A program made the translations under genes and the position numbers. Under the pieces are notes generated by a model. That model did not search any database. It was not told the DNA's origin and worked only from the letters and a program-made list of their open reading frames with translations. Below, in pieces: positions 35,712 through 44,753 of a stretch of 64,000 bases of DNA; position 1 is the first letter of the stretch; each line of letters starts with the position of its first letter. Source of the stretch: JAJTFW01 sp903922455 (GTDB lineage: Bacteria > Bacteroidota > Bacteroidia > AKYH767-A > OLB10); the NCBI GenBank assembly GCA_943329665.2, contig CALQEU020000020.1, positions 1-64,000 of the forward strand, written 5' to 3'.

Positions 35712-36350
35712 TTATGAAAGCCATTGGAAGTGATTAGTCTCGATATTTTCACCGTTCTCTACCCGAAGCAGCCGAGCAGCTAATCCAATGTTAAGTGCAC
35801 CTTCAACATGTTGTTTACTATCATCAATAAACAAAGTTTTAGTTCGGTCGAGGTTATTGTCGCTGATTACTTTTTCGAAGATTTCTGCATCCGGTTTTCG
35901 CATACCCATCTCACAAGACAAATAGCATTTCTCGAAGATGGAAAGGAAATTATTTTCTCCAAAAATTTCCTCTGCCATTTTAGTAAAAGCTTTTACATGG
36001 ATACGATTGGTATTGCTCAATAAGAATATTCTATGCTTCGCTCCCACTCGTTTTAAAAACTCCACACGGTGTACTGGAATATCAATGAGCATAGCATTCC
36101 AGGCGTGGTCTATTTGTACATCACTAATGTTTGGGGGAAGATGCTTTTTTAGCTCACTCCTAAAACCATCTACCGACATAATTCCCTTTTCAAAATCATC
36201 AAAGAGATTTGATTGTTTTGCTTTGGAATAAATATCATCGAAATCCGTTAAGCCTAACTTCACAAATTCGGCTGCGGTCCGCTGATAGTCTAGGTCGATG
36301 ATGACACCTCCGAGGTCGAAGATGATAGAATGGTATTTAGAGTTACTCAT
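35712..36350 (-). CDS. HAD superfamily hydrolase (YihX-like)
   Basis: The 212-residue product has the HAD motifs: motif I FDLGGVII near residue 11, motif II LLSNTN near 115, motif III lysine in MRKPDAEIF near 152 and motif IV FIDDSKQHV near 175, with a helical cap between I and II. The position two after the nucleophile Asp is Gly rather than Asp (DLGG), as in the YihX-type subgroup of class IA enzymes, where a main-chain or other residue serves. These act on sugar phosphates or nucleotides; E. coli YihX is a glucose-1-phosphatase. The substrate here is unknown. Confidence 0.87.
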   Translation of the reverse strand: MSNSKYHSIIFDLGGVIIDLDYQRTAAEFVKLGLTDFDDIYSKAKQSNLFDDFEKGIMSVDGFRSELKKHLPPNISDVQIDHAWNAMLIDIPVHRVEFLKRVGAKHRIFLLSNTNRIHVKAFTKMAEEIFGENNFLSIFEKCYLSCEMGMRKPDAEIFEKVISDNNLDRTKTLFIDDSKQHVEGALNIGLAARLLRVENGENIETNHFQWLS

Positions 36351-36780
36351 TATCTCAAGTGATTAATTGCACTATACACTAAAATGATTTCAGTTTAGGA
36401 ACCCACAAAAGTGTGATTAAATTGCAATAGAACAAACTTGAAGGCCTCAAAAAATCAATTAAAAAAAAGCCATCGTTCGCCCAGAAGTAGAAACTGCGTA
36501 ACACTTCAGTGTAAATAGGTGAGGCGCAAAAAAATAATTATGCTGAATTAAATTCGAAATGCCTAAAGAAGCAATGAGGAAGAAGATTAACACTTCACAT
36601 TAAATTAGAAATACGACAGACACTAAATATATCATCAAATTATTAATTTATTCTTAAGCAGGAGTTAATTCTGCACTTCAGCCTGTCAAGTTTCTTAATT
36701 TATATTGACTCACTACTAATTATAATTTAGCTTGCGTGTTAATCTGCTAATATTATTAAATTTAGAAGAAATAAAACAAT
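36351..36780. other. 430-bp AT-rich intergenic region
   Basis: This is the divergent space between the HAD hydrolase and the IPT/TIG protein. It contains one GCCCAGAAGT motif (36479-36488), the half-site of a dispersed element seen also at 38403 and 47721. No gene, clear promoter or terminator was recognised. Confidence 0.5.
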
Positions 36781-38208
36781 ATGAAAACCAAATTTATACT
36801 AATTGTTTGCGCCTTACTCACAGTAAACATTTTATATGCTCAAAATGGCCTGCAACAACTTATCATAGAAAAATACTATGTTTCCAATTCAGTGGATTCC
36901 GCAAGTGCAAGTGCTGATCTTTCCTTGGCTGGTTATTCTACAGGGACTTTACCTTCTGGATCGGTAACATACAGAATATACGCTGATCTATTACCTAACT
37001 GGGGCATACAATCCGTGTTTGGAGTATCAAATCATCCATTGACATTAACTACCACTGGTAATTTTTTCAATCATCCTAATGGCGGTGGCAATGGTGGTCC
37101 GTTTGGAACTGCGAGCGCTGGAATTTTAGGTTCTGGAACCACCTTGCTCGATTCCTATATTTCTTGTGGTGGCGTTGCTCCATCACGATTTGGTGTAATA
37201 AAAACAGAAGACAATTCAGCTGCAATCCCAACGGGTGGCGGAGCCAATTATATTTCGCCCTCTGCAACTATTCTTGCCAACAACGATCCAACGGCTACAC
37301 CTCCACTCACTACATTTGATGGTATCTATCGTATTTCTGTTTCACCAACTTTACTTGCTTTAACATTAATTGGAGATGTAGGTACGCCAGCGCTTAATCT
37401 TTTAACTGATGGGGCTGTAGTCGGAAATACTTTTACTAGCAATAATTGCTCTTGGGGAGTATTAGGAGAACAGGTTGGAGCCTTTCCAACAGGAACGAAC
37501 AAAGTATTAATCGGTCAATTTACATCAAAAGGTGTTTTCAGTTATAATTTTAACATTCAAATCAGAAATAACGTAACATTTGCAATTCAAACATTCGTTG
37601 CAGCTAACCCAGTTGCTGCGGAAATATTGATGCCTTCTTTATCTGGAACTACGGGTCTACCAGTTATTATTTCATTTAATCCAACATCAGGTGTTGTAGG
37701 AACAAGTGTTACTATTAATGGAAGTGGATTCTATGGAACTACTACCGTAGCTTTTAACGGAACGAGTGCTCCTTTTACTATTAATAGTGCAGGACAAATT
37801 ACAGCTATTGTCCCTGTAGGAGCAACGACTGGATCTATCTCTGTGCAAAACAACAATGGTACTGGTTTCAGCTCAACAAACTTTACGGTCATAAGCAATT
37901 CGGTTACTCTGAATATAACTGCAATGATTGAAGGGTTATATGCTGGGAGTAGTACCATGACCGGAATTGTATCTCCAACGATTGCAGATACCATCTCAGT
38001 AGAAATACATAATAGCACAAGTCCTTTTGCTCTGGTTCAATCTTATTCAACAACCATCAGTAATACGGGTTTAATATCCGTAGTTATTCCGGGTGCTTAT
38101 CTTGGAAATTCATATTACATCGTTCTACGACATCGTAACTCAATAGAAACTTGGAGTAAGTTCCCTGTAACATTAAGCTCGATCACGAATTATAATTTAA
38201 AAGATTAA
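36781..38208 (+). CDS. Secreted protein with IPT/TIG domain and HRNSIETWS C-terminal module
   Basis: The 475-residue protein has a signal peptide (cleaved near LYAQ-N, residue 21), an N-terminal 270-residue domain (LQQLIIEKYYVSNSVDSA..., with Gly-rich loops), and one IPT/TIG Ig-like domain at about 290-370 (ISFNPTSGVVGTSVTINGSG...VPVGATTGSISV). The C-terminal 100 residues (LNITAMIEGLYAGS...ISVEIHN...YYIVLRHRNSIETWSKFPV) form a module I recall at the end of other Bacteroidota exported proteins. No T9SS sorting domain is present, so the route after Sec export is unclear. It is a single-gene unit. Confidence 0.82.
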   Translation: MKTKFILIVCALLTVNILYAQNGLQQLIIEKYYVSNSVDSASASADLSLAGYSTGTLPSGSVTYRIYADLLPNWGIQSVFGVSNHPLTLTTTGNFFNHPNGGGNGGPFGTASAGILGSGTTLLDSYISCGGVAPSRFGVIKTEDNSAAIPTGGGANYISPSATILANNDPTATPPLTTFDGIYRISVSPTLLALTLIGDVGTPALNLLTDGAVVGNTFTSNNCSWGVLGEQVGAFPTGTNKVLIGQFTSKGVFSYNFNIQIRNNVTFAIQTFVAANPVAAEILMPSLSGTTGLPVIISFNPTSGVVGTSVTINGSGFYGTTTVAFNGTSAPFTINSAGQITAIVPVGATTGSISVQNNNGTGFSSTNFTVISNSVTLNITAMIEGLYAGSSTMTGIVSPTIADTISVEIHNSTSPFALVQSYSTTISNTGLISVVIPGAYLGNSYYIVLRHRNSIETWSKFPVTLSSITNYNLKD

Positions 38209-38402
38209 ATATTTTTCATCTTACTATTGTAATTCGAGCTCACAATAAAAATAATTTTATTGAGGGGAACCAAATGAAACAACATTGAATCATGTATTTT
38301 ATTCAAAACAAAATGTCCTCTTGACTAAAGATTCAGCGCGTTAATTATTCAGTTAAAAAAATTGTCCTCCGTCAAAACTTTGCTGAAGCTTCGGAGGGCA
38401 CA

Positions 38403-38507
38403 GCCCAGAAGTGTAAAGCCAATGAGAATTTAAGTTTGACAAGAAATCCCAATCCGAAGAGAAAATAAAAAGCCAAGAATTAGTTCTTGGCTTTTCTACT
38501 TCTGGGG
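38403..38507. repeat. Element bounded by GCCCAGAAGT / ACTTCTGGGG inverted repeats
   Basis: GCCCAGAAGT (38403-38412) and ACTTCTGGGG (38498-38507) are inverted and enclose 85 bases that include the tRNA terminator. The same pair is found 36 bases long at 47721-47756. Just upstream, CCTCCG...CGGAGG (about 38373-38398) is another small inverted repeat. Confidence 0.6.
38468..38495 (-). terminator. Intrinsic terminator of the tRNA gene
   Basis: A perfect 12-bp stem (AAAAGCCAAGAA / TTCTTGGCTTTT) with a 4-base loop, followed on the minus strand by TTTTTATTTT. It begins 13 bases after the tRNA 3' end. Confidence 0.92.
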
Positions 38508-38581
38508 TGGGCCCAGTAGGACTTGAACCTACGACCGACGGATTATGAGTCCGGCGCTCTAACCAACTGAGCTATAGGCCC
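38508..38581 (-). tRNA. tRNA with CAU anticodon (Met elongator or lysidine-type Ile2)
   Basis: The 74-base gene folds as a cloverleaf: acceptor GGGCCTA/TGGGCCC, D-loop AGCTCAGTTGGTTAGAGC, anticodon loop CTCATAA with anticodon CAT, and T-arm GTAGGTTCAAGTCCTAC. The discriminator is A. CCA is not encoded (the genome reads CCC), so it is added after transcription. The acceptor lacks the initiator C1-A72 mismatch, so it is not the initiator. The CAU anticodon can be elongator Met or Ile2 modified by TilS; sequence reading alone does not decide. Confidence 0.95.
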
Positions 38582-38645
38582 GATTTAATAGCAATTAGTT
38601 GAAAGCCCTCTTGCGTATCAATTTAAAGAGGAACAAAAATAAAAC

Positions 38646-39845
38646 TTAAGCCGATACAGACTTCAAAACACCCAATTCTTTTCCAACTTTTGTAAATGCG
38701 GCGATGGCTTGGTCGATATGGTGGCGCTCGTGTCCGGCTGAGATCTGAACTCGAATGCGTGCATTCCCCTTAGCCACAACAGGATAGAAGAAACCAACCA
38801 CGTATACTCCTTCTTCTAAAAGTCGGGAAGCAAAATCTTGAGCCAACTTGGCATCGTACAACATAATAGGAACAATAGGATGGGTTCCGGGTTTGATATC
38901 GAATCCAGCAGCCAAAATTTGAGTGCGGAAATAGTCGGTGTTATCCCATAATTTATCACGTAAAGCTGTACTTGAACTCAACATATTCAACACTTCGATG
39001 CTGGCGCCCACAATACTTGGAGCTAACGAATTTGAGAATAAATAGGGACGAGAACGTTGGCGCAACATCTCCACAATTTCCTTTCTGCCTGATGTGAATC
39101 CACCCATCGCGCCGCCTAAGGCTTTACCAAATGTTCCGGTGATGATATCTACCCGACCCATTACATTGCAATGCTCATGCGTACCTCTGCCTGTTTTCCC
39201 CATAAATCCAGAAGCGTGACATTCGTCAATCATAACAAGAGCGTTGTATTTATCGGCAAGGTCACAGATTTTATCCAGTTGTGCGATGGTACCATCCATA
39301 CTAAACACGCCATCGGAAACAATCATGCGATGACGCAAATGTTGAGTTGCTTTTAATTGCTCCTCTAAATCCGACATATCATTATGCTTATAGCGATAAC
39401 GCTGCGCTTTGCACAAACGCACACCATCAATAATAGAAGCGTGATTTAATTCATCACTGATGATGGCATCTTGCTCATTGAGTAAGGGCTCGAAAACACC
39501 GCCATTCGCATCGAATGCAGCAGCGTACAAGATGGTATCTTCTGCTCCTAAAAATTCAGAAACTTTTCTTTCTAATTCTTTATGAATATCCTGTGTACCA
39601 CAAATAAATCGAACACTACTCATTCCAAAACCATGGGTATCGATTGCCTTTTTTGCAGCGACGAGAACACGTTGATGGGAAGATAATCCCAAATAATTAT
39701 TCGCACAAAAATTAATTACTTCTAAATTGTTGGCGGTGATATCGGCTCCTTGAGGGGAACTAATCACTCTTTCATTTTTATAGAGACCATTCTCTTTAAT
39801 TTCTTGAAGTTCTTTAGCAAGGAGGGGTTGTAGGGTGGTATACAT
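38646..39845 (-). CDS. kbl: Glycine C-acetyltransferase (2-amino-3-ketobutyrate CoA ligase)
   Basis: The 399-residue PLP enzyme splits 2-amino-3-ketobutyrate with CoA into glycine and acetyl-CoA, the second step of threonine degradation after threonine dehydrogenase. The cofactor lysine is K241 in ITGTFGKALGGAMGGF; DELNHAS (131-137) and DECHASG (207-213) supply the pyridine-stacking and Asp residues. The N-terminus (YTTLQPLLAKELQEIKENGLYK) and length match Kbl better than the related oxoamine synthases BioF and ALAS. The gene is alone; threonine dehydrogenase is not in the window. Confidence 0.94.
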   Translation of the reverse strand: MYTTLQPLLAKELQEIKENGLYKNERVISSPQGADITANNLEVINFCANNYLGLSSHQRVLVAAKKAIDTHGFGMSSVRFICGTQDIHKELERKVSEFLGAEDTILYAAAFDANGGVFEPLLNEQDAIISDELNHASIIDGVRLCKAQRYRYKHNDMSDLEEQLKATQHLRHRMIVSDGVFSMDGTIAQLDKICDLADKYNALVMIDECHASGFMGKTGRGTHEHCNVMGRVDIITGTFGKALGGAMGGFTSGRKEIVEMLRQRSRPYLFSNSLAPSIVGASIEVLNMLSSSTALRDKLWDNTDYFRTQILAAGFDIKPGTHPIVPIMLYDAKLAQDFASRLLEEGVYVVGFFYPVVAKGNARIRVQISAGHERHHIDQAIAAFTKVGKELGVLKSVSA

Positions 39846-39903
39846 ATTTCAAGTTTTGAGAGCCTAAAGTTAATCAAACTTATCAAATAAAATCAACGTC
39901 TCT

Positions 39904-41010
39904 TTACAAACTATACCTCTTTCCGGCTTTTAATTTCACAACATTCTTTAACTCCAATTGCAAAAGTGTGTTTGCTAACTTTGAAAAGGGCATTGCAGTG
40001 GTTGATGAGATCACATCAATTCCACATTCTCCTTTTTCTTTAAGCACATCGACCACACGATTTTCATCTTCACTCAACTCAAAAAATAACTGAGTTTGTT
40101 TTATGACTTGTTCTTTCTTTTTGTCATCAGTCCAACCCATCAACCAAATTAAATCTTGTGCACAAGTAATGAGTGCAGCTTTTTGATCGCGAACATAGGC
40201 ATTACAACCTTTGCTGAACTCATCACTCACTCTTCCAGGGAAGGCAAATACTTCCCGATCGTAACCTTGCGCTAAATCAGCGGTAATGAGTGCGCCTCCT
40301 TTCTCACTCGCTTCAACAACAACTACTGCATCGCACATTCCAGCAACAATTCGATTTCGAGAAGGGAAATTCTCTCGATCGGGAGGTGTTTGAATCGGAT
40401 ACTCTGTTAAAATTCCACCCTGTGATAACATTTTTCCTGCTACAGTACGATGCAATTGAGGATAGATACGATCCATGCCATGCGCGGTAACACCAATGGT
40501 AGGAATACCAAACTGAAGTGCGGCTTCGTGCGCGCAAATATCAATTCCATAAGCCAATCCACTCACCATTGTCACATCCAATCCTTGCAACTCCTCCACC
40601 AACTTTTTCGTTACCTCCTCACCGTTAGTGGTGGATGATCGAGTACCTACGATTGCAACAAATCGACCTTGATTTAAATTTGCATTCCCTTTAAAATACA
40701 AAAGACAGGGTGCATCAGCACATTGCTGCAACCGATTTGGATACCCTTCATCCGTATAAAATAAAACTTGAAGTTTATGCTTTTTAACAAATGCTAACTC
40801 CTTTTCCGCCCTTTCCAAAACAGATACATTGAATGCATTTTGAATACGCTTTGGCCCTACGCCGGGGATTTTTGCTAATAAAGCTTTCCGCTCTTTAAAC
40901 ACAGAAACAGCAGAGCCACAATGACTATATAGGGCTCGAGCGATAACAGGACCTACGTTCGGCAATAAACTTAATGCAATACGATGTAATAACTCTTCTT
41001 CTAGTTCCAT
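39904..41010 (-). CDS. dprA: DNA-processing protein DprA
   Basis: The 368-residue product has a helix-hairpin-helix-like N-terminus (LLAKIPGVGPKRIQNAF, 44-60), the Rossmann-like DprA core (VAIVGTRSSTTNG, VSGLAYGIDICAHEAAL, ENFPSRNRIVAGMCDAVVVVEA, GALITADLAQGYDREVFAFPG), and a C-terminal winged helix (about 315-368). DprA loads RecA on incoming single-stranded DNA during natural transformation. Start at 41010 gives the usual length. It lies 59 bases upstream of kbl on the same strand. Confidence 0.95.
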   Translation of the reverse strand: MELEEELLHRIALSLLPNVGPVIARALYSHCGSAVSVFKERKALLAKIPGVGPKRIQNAFNVSVLERAEKELAFVKKHKLQVLFYTDEGYPNRLQQCADAPCLLYFKGNANLNQGRFVAIVGTRSSTTNGEEVTKKLVEELQGLDVTMVSGLAYGIDICAHEAALQFGIPTIGVTAHGMDRIYPQLHRTVAGKMLSQGGILTEYPIQTPPDRENFPSRNRIVAGMCDAVVVVEASEKGGALITADLAQGYDREVFAFPGRVSDEFSKGCNAYVRDQKAALITCAQDLIWLMGWTDDKKKEQVIKQTQLFFELSEDENRVVDVLKEKGECGIDVISSTTAMPFSKLANTLLQLELKNVVKLKAGKRYSL

Positions 41011-41103
41011 ATTAAAATCACCGCCGGGATTGGATTAAAATTCACCGATTGGGACGCCGCAAATATAGATATTAATAAAAAAATGATGATCTTTTGGCCA
41101 AAA

Positions 41104-41111
41104 TAAATTTG
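41104..41111 (+). promoter_or_regulatory. -7 box TAAATTTG for the TonB-dependent receptor
   Basis: TAAATTTG ends 10 bases before the ATG at 41122. No TTG at the usual -33 position is seen, so the start is a short-leader prediction. Confidence 0.5.
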
Positions 41112-41121
41112 CAGCCTTCCA

Positions 41122-43401
41122 ATGACCCAAAATAAACAGAATATCCTATCAATAATCTTCATTCTTTTTTTCACAATTACATATGGACAAGAAGGTGTTA
41201 TCAAAGGAAAAATTCAAGATGCTATCACCAACGAATCGCTTCCATTTTCGAGTGTTGCCTTGAAAAATAGCGCAATAGGAACCATAGCCGATGCAAACGG
41301 CTATTTTGAATTGAAAGTTCAACCCGGAAAAGTGATTCTTGTTTTTAGCTTTTTAGGATACACAACCATTGAAAGAAGTGTAACCCTCGAACCCCTTAAA
41401 ACCCTCGAACTAACCATTCAACTTTCCAAAAATGAAATATCCAACACGTGGAAACCAGTTGTAATTACGGCAGCCCGTTTAGAACAACGTCTTGAACAAA
41501 CCGTAACATCGATGGAAATATTACCTTCTAAGTTATTAGAATCAAGGGTAGAAAATTCATTAGAAACAGCCATCGAACAAGTACCCGGGGTAACCGTTAT
41601 TGATGGTCAAGCGAATATTAGAGGCGGCTCAGGCTTTAGTTATGGTGCAGGATCTAGGGTATTGGTGATGGTTGATGATCTGCCGATGTTAGCTGGTGAT
41701 GCGAATGATGTAAAATGGAATTTTATTCCTATTGAACAAATGGAACAAGTGGAAGTGCTGAAAGGAACTTCCTCGGCATTGTTCGGTTCTTCCGCATTAA
41801 ATGGTGTGATTAATATGCGTACTGCCATGCCAAGCGAAAAGCCAACAACAATATTAACTTTATACACGGGAATGTATGATACACCAAAAGACGCAGCTAA
41901 AAAATGGTGGGGCAGCGAAACACGAATGACGAGTGGTGCAAATATTGCTCACCGACAAAAATTTAAAAATCTTTCTGTTGTATTAGGAGCACATGTTTAT
42001 GAGGATGAAGGCTATCGTCAAGGTGAAACGGAAAAAAGAATTCGTGCCAATACTCATCTTCGTTATTCAATCGAAAAAATTAAAGGACTAACGGTAGGAA
42101 TAGCCGCAAACGTTCAACAATCGAAAGGTGGGTCTTTTTTAATTTGGAAAGACGATACCACCGGCGCTTATTTACCTTTGGGAGGCATTGGATTACCCGG
42201 ATCAACGTTAAGCGAGTATACTTCCGAGCGCATAACGATAGATCCCTATGTTTTATTTAGTCCCGGAAAATGGATTCACAAATTACGAATGCGCTACTTC
42301 TATACTGTAAACAAAAATAATACAGAACAAGGTGCGGCATCTAATTTATATTATGCAGAATATCTAGTTCAACGAAGAATAAAAGATAACATTAATGTTT
42401 CCGTTGGTACATCAGGCAGCAAGACCGAAGTGAATGGCGATTTATATGCCAAACAGAATGGACAAAACATGGCGGTCTATGCGCAAGGAGATGGAAATTT
42501 CGGAAAATTGAATGTGAGCATCGGGGGTAGAATTGAGCAAGGAAAAATTTCGGGAAAATCTTTCGATCCACAATATCTTTTTAGAACAGGCGCCAGTTAT
42601 CAGGCTTGGAAAGGTGGATTCATTCGCAGTTCCTACGGACAAGGATTTCGCTTTCCCTCCATCGCCGAAAAATTTATTCGAACGCAAGTGGGAAGTATCG
42701 TGATTTATCCGAATGATTCATTAGAGATAGAAAGAGGATGGTCAGCCGAAATTGGATTGAAGCAAGTTATACAAATAAAATCGTGGCGAGGATTGGCCGA
42801 TGTAAGTTACTTCGTCACTGAATTTAATGATATGATGGAATTCACTTTTGGTCCATGGGGAAAACCGGGTATTGATCCTTTGTTTGGATTAGGATTTAAA
42901 TCGGTTAACATTGGTAATGCACGCATCTCTGGCTTTGAAATTACCTTAGCGGGAGAAGGGAAAATAGGTAGTGTAAGTCAAACTATATTGGCAGGATATA
43001 CTTGGATTGATCCTATACAAACTGATTTTTTAGCATCACGTGATACAGTGCTAAACTCATCCAAAGAGAACATATTAAAATACAGATTCAGAAACTTATT
43101 CAAATTTGATAGTGAAACAAGCTACAAAAAACTTAGCATTGGTATTAGTGGGCGCTACTATACTAATATTGAAAACATTGATGCTGCCTTTGAAGGAACC
43201 ATTCCCGGTGTAAAAACTTATCGTGAACAGCAACCCAAAGACAATTGGATTTTTGATGCACGCATAGGTTGGCAAATTATTAAAATTTTACGCTGCAATT
43301 TCATTATCAAAAATGTGTTGAACGAAGAATTTATGACGCGTCCCGCTGATTTACAAGCTCCAAGAACTTATTCTATATCGTTAAATATGAAGATCGGATA
43401 G
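41122..43401 (+). CDS. TonB-dependent receptor with N-terminal carboxypeptidase-like domain
   Basis: The 759-residue protein has a signal peptide (cleaved near TYGQ-E, residue 23), a CarboxypepD_reg-like domain (about 25-105: GVIKGKIQDAITNESLPFSSV...GYFELKVQPGKVILVFSFLGY), a plug (about 115-235: VPGVTVIDGQANIRGGSGFSYGAG-type; VEVLKGTSSALFGSSALNGVINMRT) and a beta-barrel. It imports a substrate I cannot name: no SusD partner, HmuY or siderophore gene is next to it. A 108-residue HExxH protein follows after 6 bases. Confidence 0.92.
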   Translation: MTQNKQNILSIIFILFFTITYGQEGVIKGKIQDAITNESLPFSSVALKNSAIGTIADANGYFELKVQPGKVILVFSFLGYTTIERSVTLEPLKTLELTIQLSKNEISNTWKPVVITAARLEQRLEQTVTSMEILPSKLLESRVENSLETAIEQVPGVTVIDGQANIRGGSGFSYGAGSRVLVMVDDLPMLAGDANDVKWNFIPIEQMEQVEVLKGTSSALFGSSALNGVINMRTAMPSEKPTTILTLYTGMYDTPKDAAKKWWGSETRMTSGANIAHRQKFKNLSVVLGAHVYEDEGYRQGETEKRIRANTHLRYSIEKIKGLTVGIAANVQQSKGGSFLIWKDDTTGAYLPLGGIGLPGSTLSEYTSERITIDPYVLFSPGKWIHKLRMRYFYTVNKNNTEQGAASNLYYAEYLVQRRIKDNINVSVGTSGSKTEVNGDLYAKQNGQNMAVYAQGDGNFGKLNVSIGGRIEQGKISGKSFDPQYLFRTGASYQAWKGGFIRSSYGQGFRFPSIAEKFIRTQVGSIVIYPNDSLEIERGWSAEIGLKQVIQIKSWRGLADVSYFVTEFNDMMEFTFGPWGKPGIDPLFGLGFKSVNIGNARISGFEITLAGEGKIGSVSQTILAGYTWIDPIQTDFLASRDTVLNSSKENILKYRFRNLFKFDSETSYKKLSIGISGRYYTNIENIDAAFEGTIPGVKTYREQQPKDNWIFDARIGWQIIKILRCNFIIKNVLNEEFMTRPADLQAPRTYSISLNMKIG

Positions 43402-43407
43402 CAGCAA

Positions 43408-43734
43408 ATGAAGTTAAATGGATTTAAAATTTTTGCAACCTGGTTGCCGGTATCAGGAATGGCTCTATTTCCATTTATTCTTTTAAAACAAAAAGATTTT
43501 TCACTTTCGTCGTCATTGATAAATCATGAACGCATCCATCTGCAACAACAACTTGAACTATTGATTCTTCCTTTTTATATTTGGTATCTTTCGGAATATC
43601 TCTATTTTCGGATGAAAGGAAAGAATCATCAGCAAGCGTATCGTTCTATTTCCTTCGAAAAAGAAGCTTATCAAAATGAGAATGATATGAATTATTTGAA
43701 AATCAGAAAACGATGGGCCTACCTTCGTTCCTAA
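43408..43734 (+). CDS. Small membrane-associated protein with HExxH motif
   Basis: The 108-residue product has an N-terminal hydrophobic stretch (ATWLPVSGMALFPFILL) and a second at about 50-65 (LLILPFYIWYLSEYLYF). Between them is INHERIHLQQQLEL, an HExxH zinc-protease signature, with a later SFEKEAY glutamate that could be the third ligand in the gluzincin manner. I recall Bacteroidota hypothetical proteins of this shape. It follows the receptor by 6 bases and likely shares its transcript. If a protease, it is among the smallest; activity is not established. Confidence 0.72.
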   Translation: MKLNGFKIFATWLPVSGMALFPFILLKQKDFSLSSSLINHERIHLQQQLELLILPFYIWYLSEYLYFRMKGKNHQQAYRSISFEKEAYQNENDMNYLKIRKRWAYLRS

Positions 43735-43793
43735 TAATTTTAATCTAATTTCCAATCCTTTTCGAATAAATCCCTCCCACTTACAAATAGTTC

Positions 43794-43801
43794 TATCTTT
43801 G
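43794..43801 (+). promoter_or_regulatory. -7 box TATCTTTG for the ABC exporter
   Basis: TATCTTTG matches TAnnTTTG and ends 5 bases before the ATG at 43807, another leaderless-type spacing. No convincing -33 TTG. Confidence 0.5.
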
Positions 43802-43806
43802 TCCTT

Positions 43807-44571
43807 ATGAATGCCACACCAGTCATCATTGTAAAGGACTTAAAAAAGACTTACGAAAAATTTGAAGCCGTAAAGGGTGTTAGTTTTGAAGTTTACGATA
43901 AAGAGATTTTTGGATTATTAGGTCCCAACGGTGCTGGAAAAACCACCACCTTAGAAATTATTGAAACGTTGCGTGAAAAAACTTCCGGTGAAGTTACTGT
44001 TTCAGGTTTCAGCATTGATCAACATCCCAATGAAATTAAAAAAATAATTGGAGTGCAGTTGCAAGCAGCAGGTTATTATCCCAGCTTAACTTTAACTGAG
44101 CTCATTGAATTGTTTGCTGGTTTGTATAATGCAGAAGTTGACCCCATGGAAATGTTAAAGCAAGTGGGCCTTGAAGACAAATACAAAGCGAAATTCAAAG
44201 AGTTGAGTGGTGGACAAAAACAAAGATTTAGTATTGCAACTACTTTAATCAATCAACCAAAAATTGTTTTTTTAGATGAGCCAACCACTGGGTTAGATCC
44301 ACAAGCCCGAAGAAATTTGTGGGATTTAATTCGAAAAATCAGAGACAACGGAACTACAGTTGTAATTACTACTCATTATATGGATGAAGCCGAACAGCTC
44401 TGTGATCGAGTTGCGGTGATGGAAGCCGGAAAAATTATTGCTTTGGATGCACCGGATGCGCTCATCGATCAATTGGTCGCTACCGGATTTGAAAGAAAGA
44501 AGGAAGTGAAAAAAGCAAATTTGGAAGACGTATTTATTCATTTGACAGGACATGAGTGGCGCGAAGGGTGA
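43807..44571 (+). CDS. ABC-2 type exporter, ATP-binding subunit
   Basis: The 254-residue product has Walker A GPNGAGKTTT (near 39), the signature LSGGQKQRFS, Walker B IVFLDEPTTGLDPQ and the switch histidine in TTHYMDEAEQL. The sequence fits the DrrA/CcmA-type ATPases that pair with ABC-2 permeases. The permease is the next gene; the two are separated by 182 bases that include two short tandem repeats, and the stop codon of this gene lies inside the first repeat. Transported substrate is unknown. Confidence 0.93.
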   Translation: MNATPVIIVKDLKKTYEKFEAVKGVSFEVYDKEIFGLLGPNGAGKTTTLEIIETLREKTSGEVTVSGFSIDQHPNEIKKIIGVQLQAAGYYPSLTLTELIELFAGLYNAEVDPMEMLKQVGLEDKYKAKFKELSGGQKQRFSIATTLINQPKIVFLDEPTTGLDPQARRNLWDLIRKIRDNGTTVVITTHYMDEAEQLCDRVAVMEAGKIIALDAPDALIDQLVATGFERKKEVKKANLEDVFIHLTGHEWREG

Positions 44572-44606
44572 ATTGGTGAATTGGTGAATTGGTGAATTGG
44601 TGAATT
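44567..44606. repeat. Five perfect GGTGAATT octamers
   Basis: Five uninterrupted copies of GGTGAATT (44567-44606) are followed by three decayed ones (GGCAGGTT, GGTAAGTT, GGTGGATC). The first copy contains the TGA stop of the ATPase gene. Confidence 0.95.
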
Positions 44607-44635
44607 GGCAGGTTGGTAAGTTGGTGGATCGAAAG

Positions 44636-44691
44636 CTAGAAACTAGAAGCTAGAAGCTAGAAGCTAGAAGCTAGAAGCTAGAAGCTAGAAG
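44636..44691. repeat. Seven perfect CTAGAAG heptamers plus one variant
   Basis: CTAGAAA (44636-44642) is followed by seven exact CTAGAAG units (44643-44691). With the octamer array it fills most of the space between the two subunits of the ABC exporter. Slippage-prone short repeats of this kind vary in length between strains. Confidence 0.95.
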
Positions 44692-44753
44692 CTCATCATA
44701 GCGTGAATAGAAATTATAGTCACAAAAATTAACTACGTACAAATAAATAAAAA

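Noticed and set aside
44567..44691. Possible CRISPR-like or iteron array
   Set aside because: Pure 8-base and 7-base tandem repeats without spacers; no replication gene nearby.
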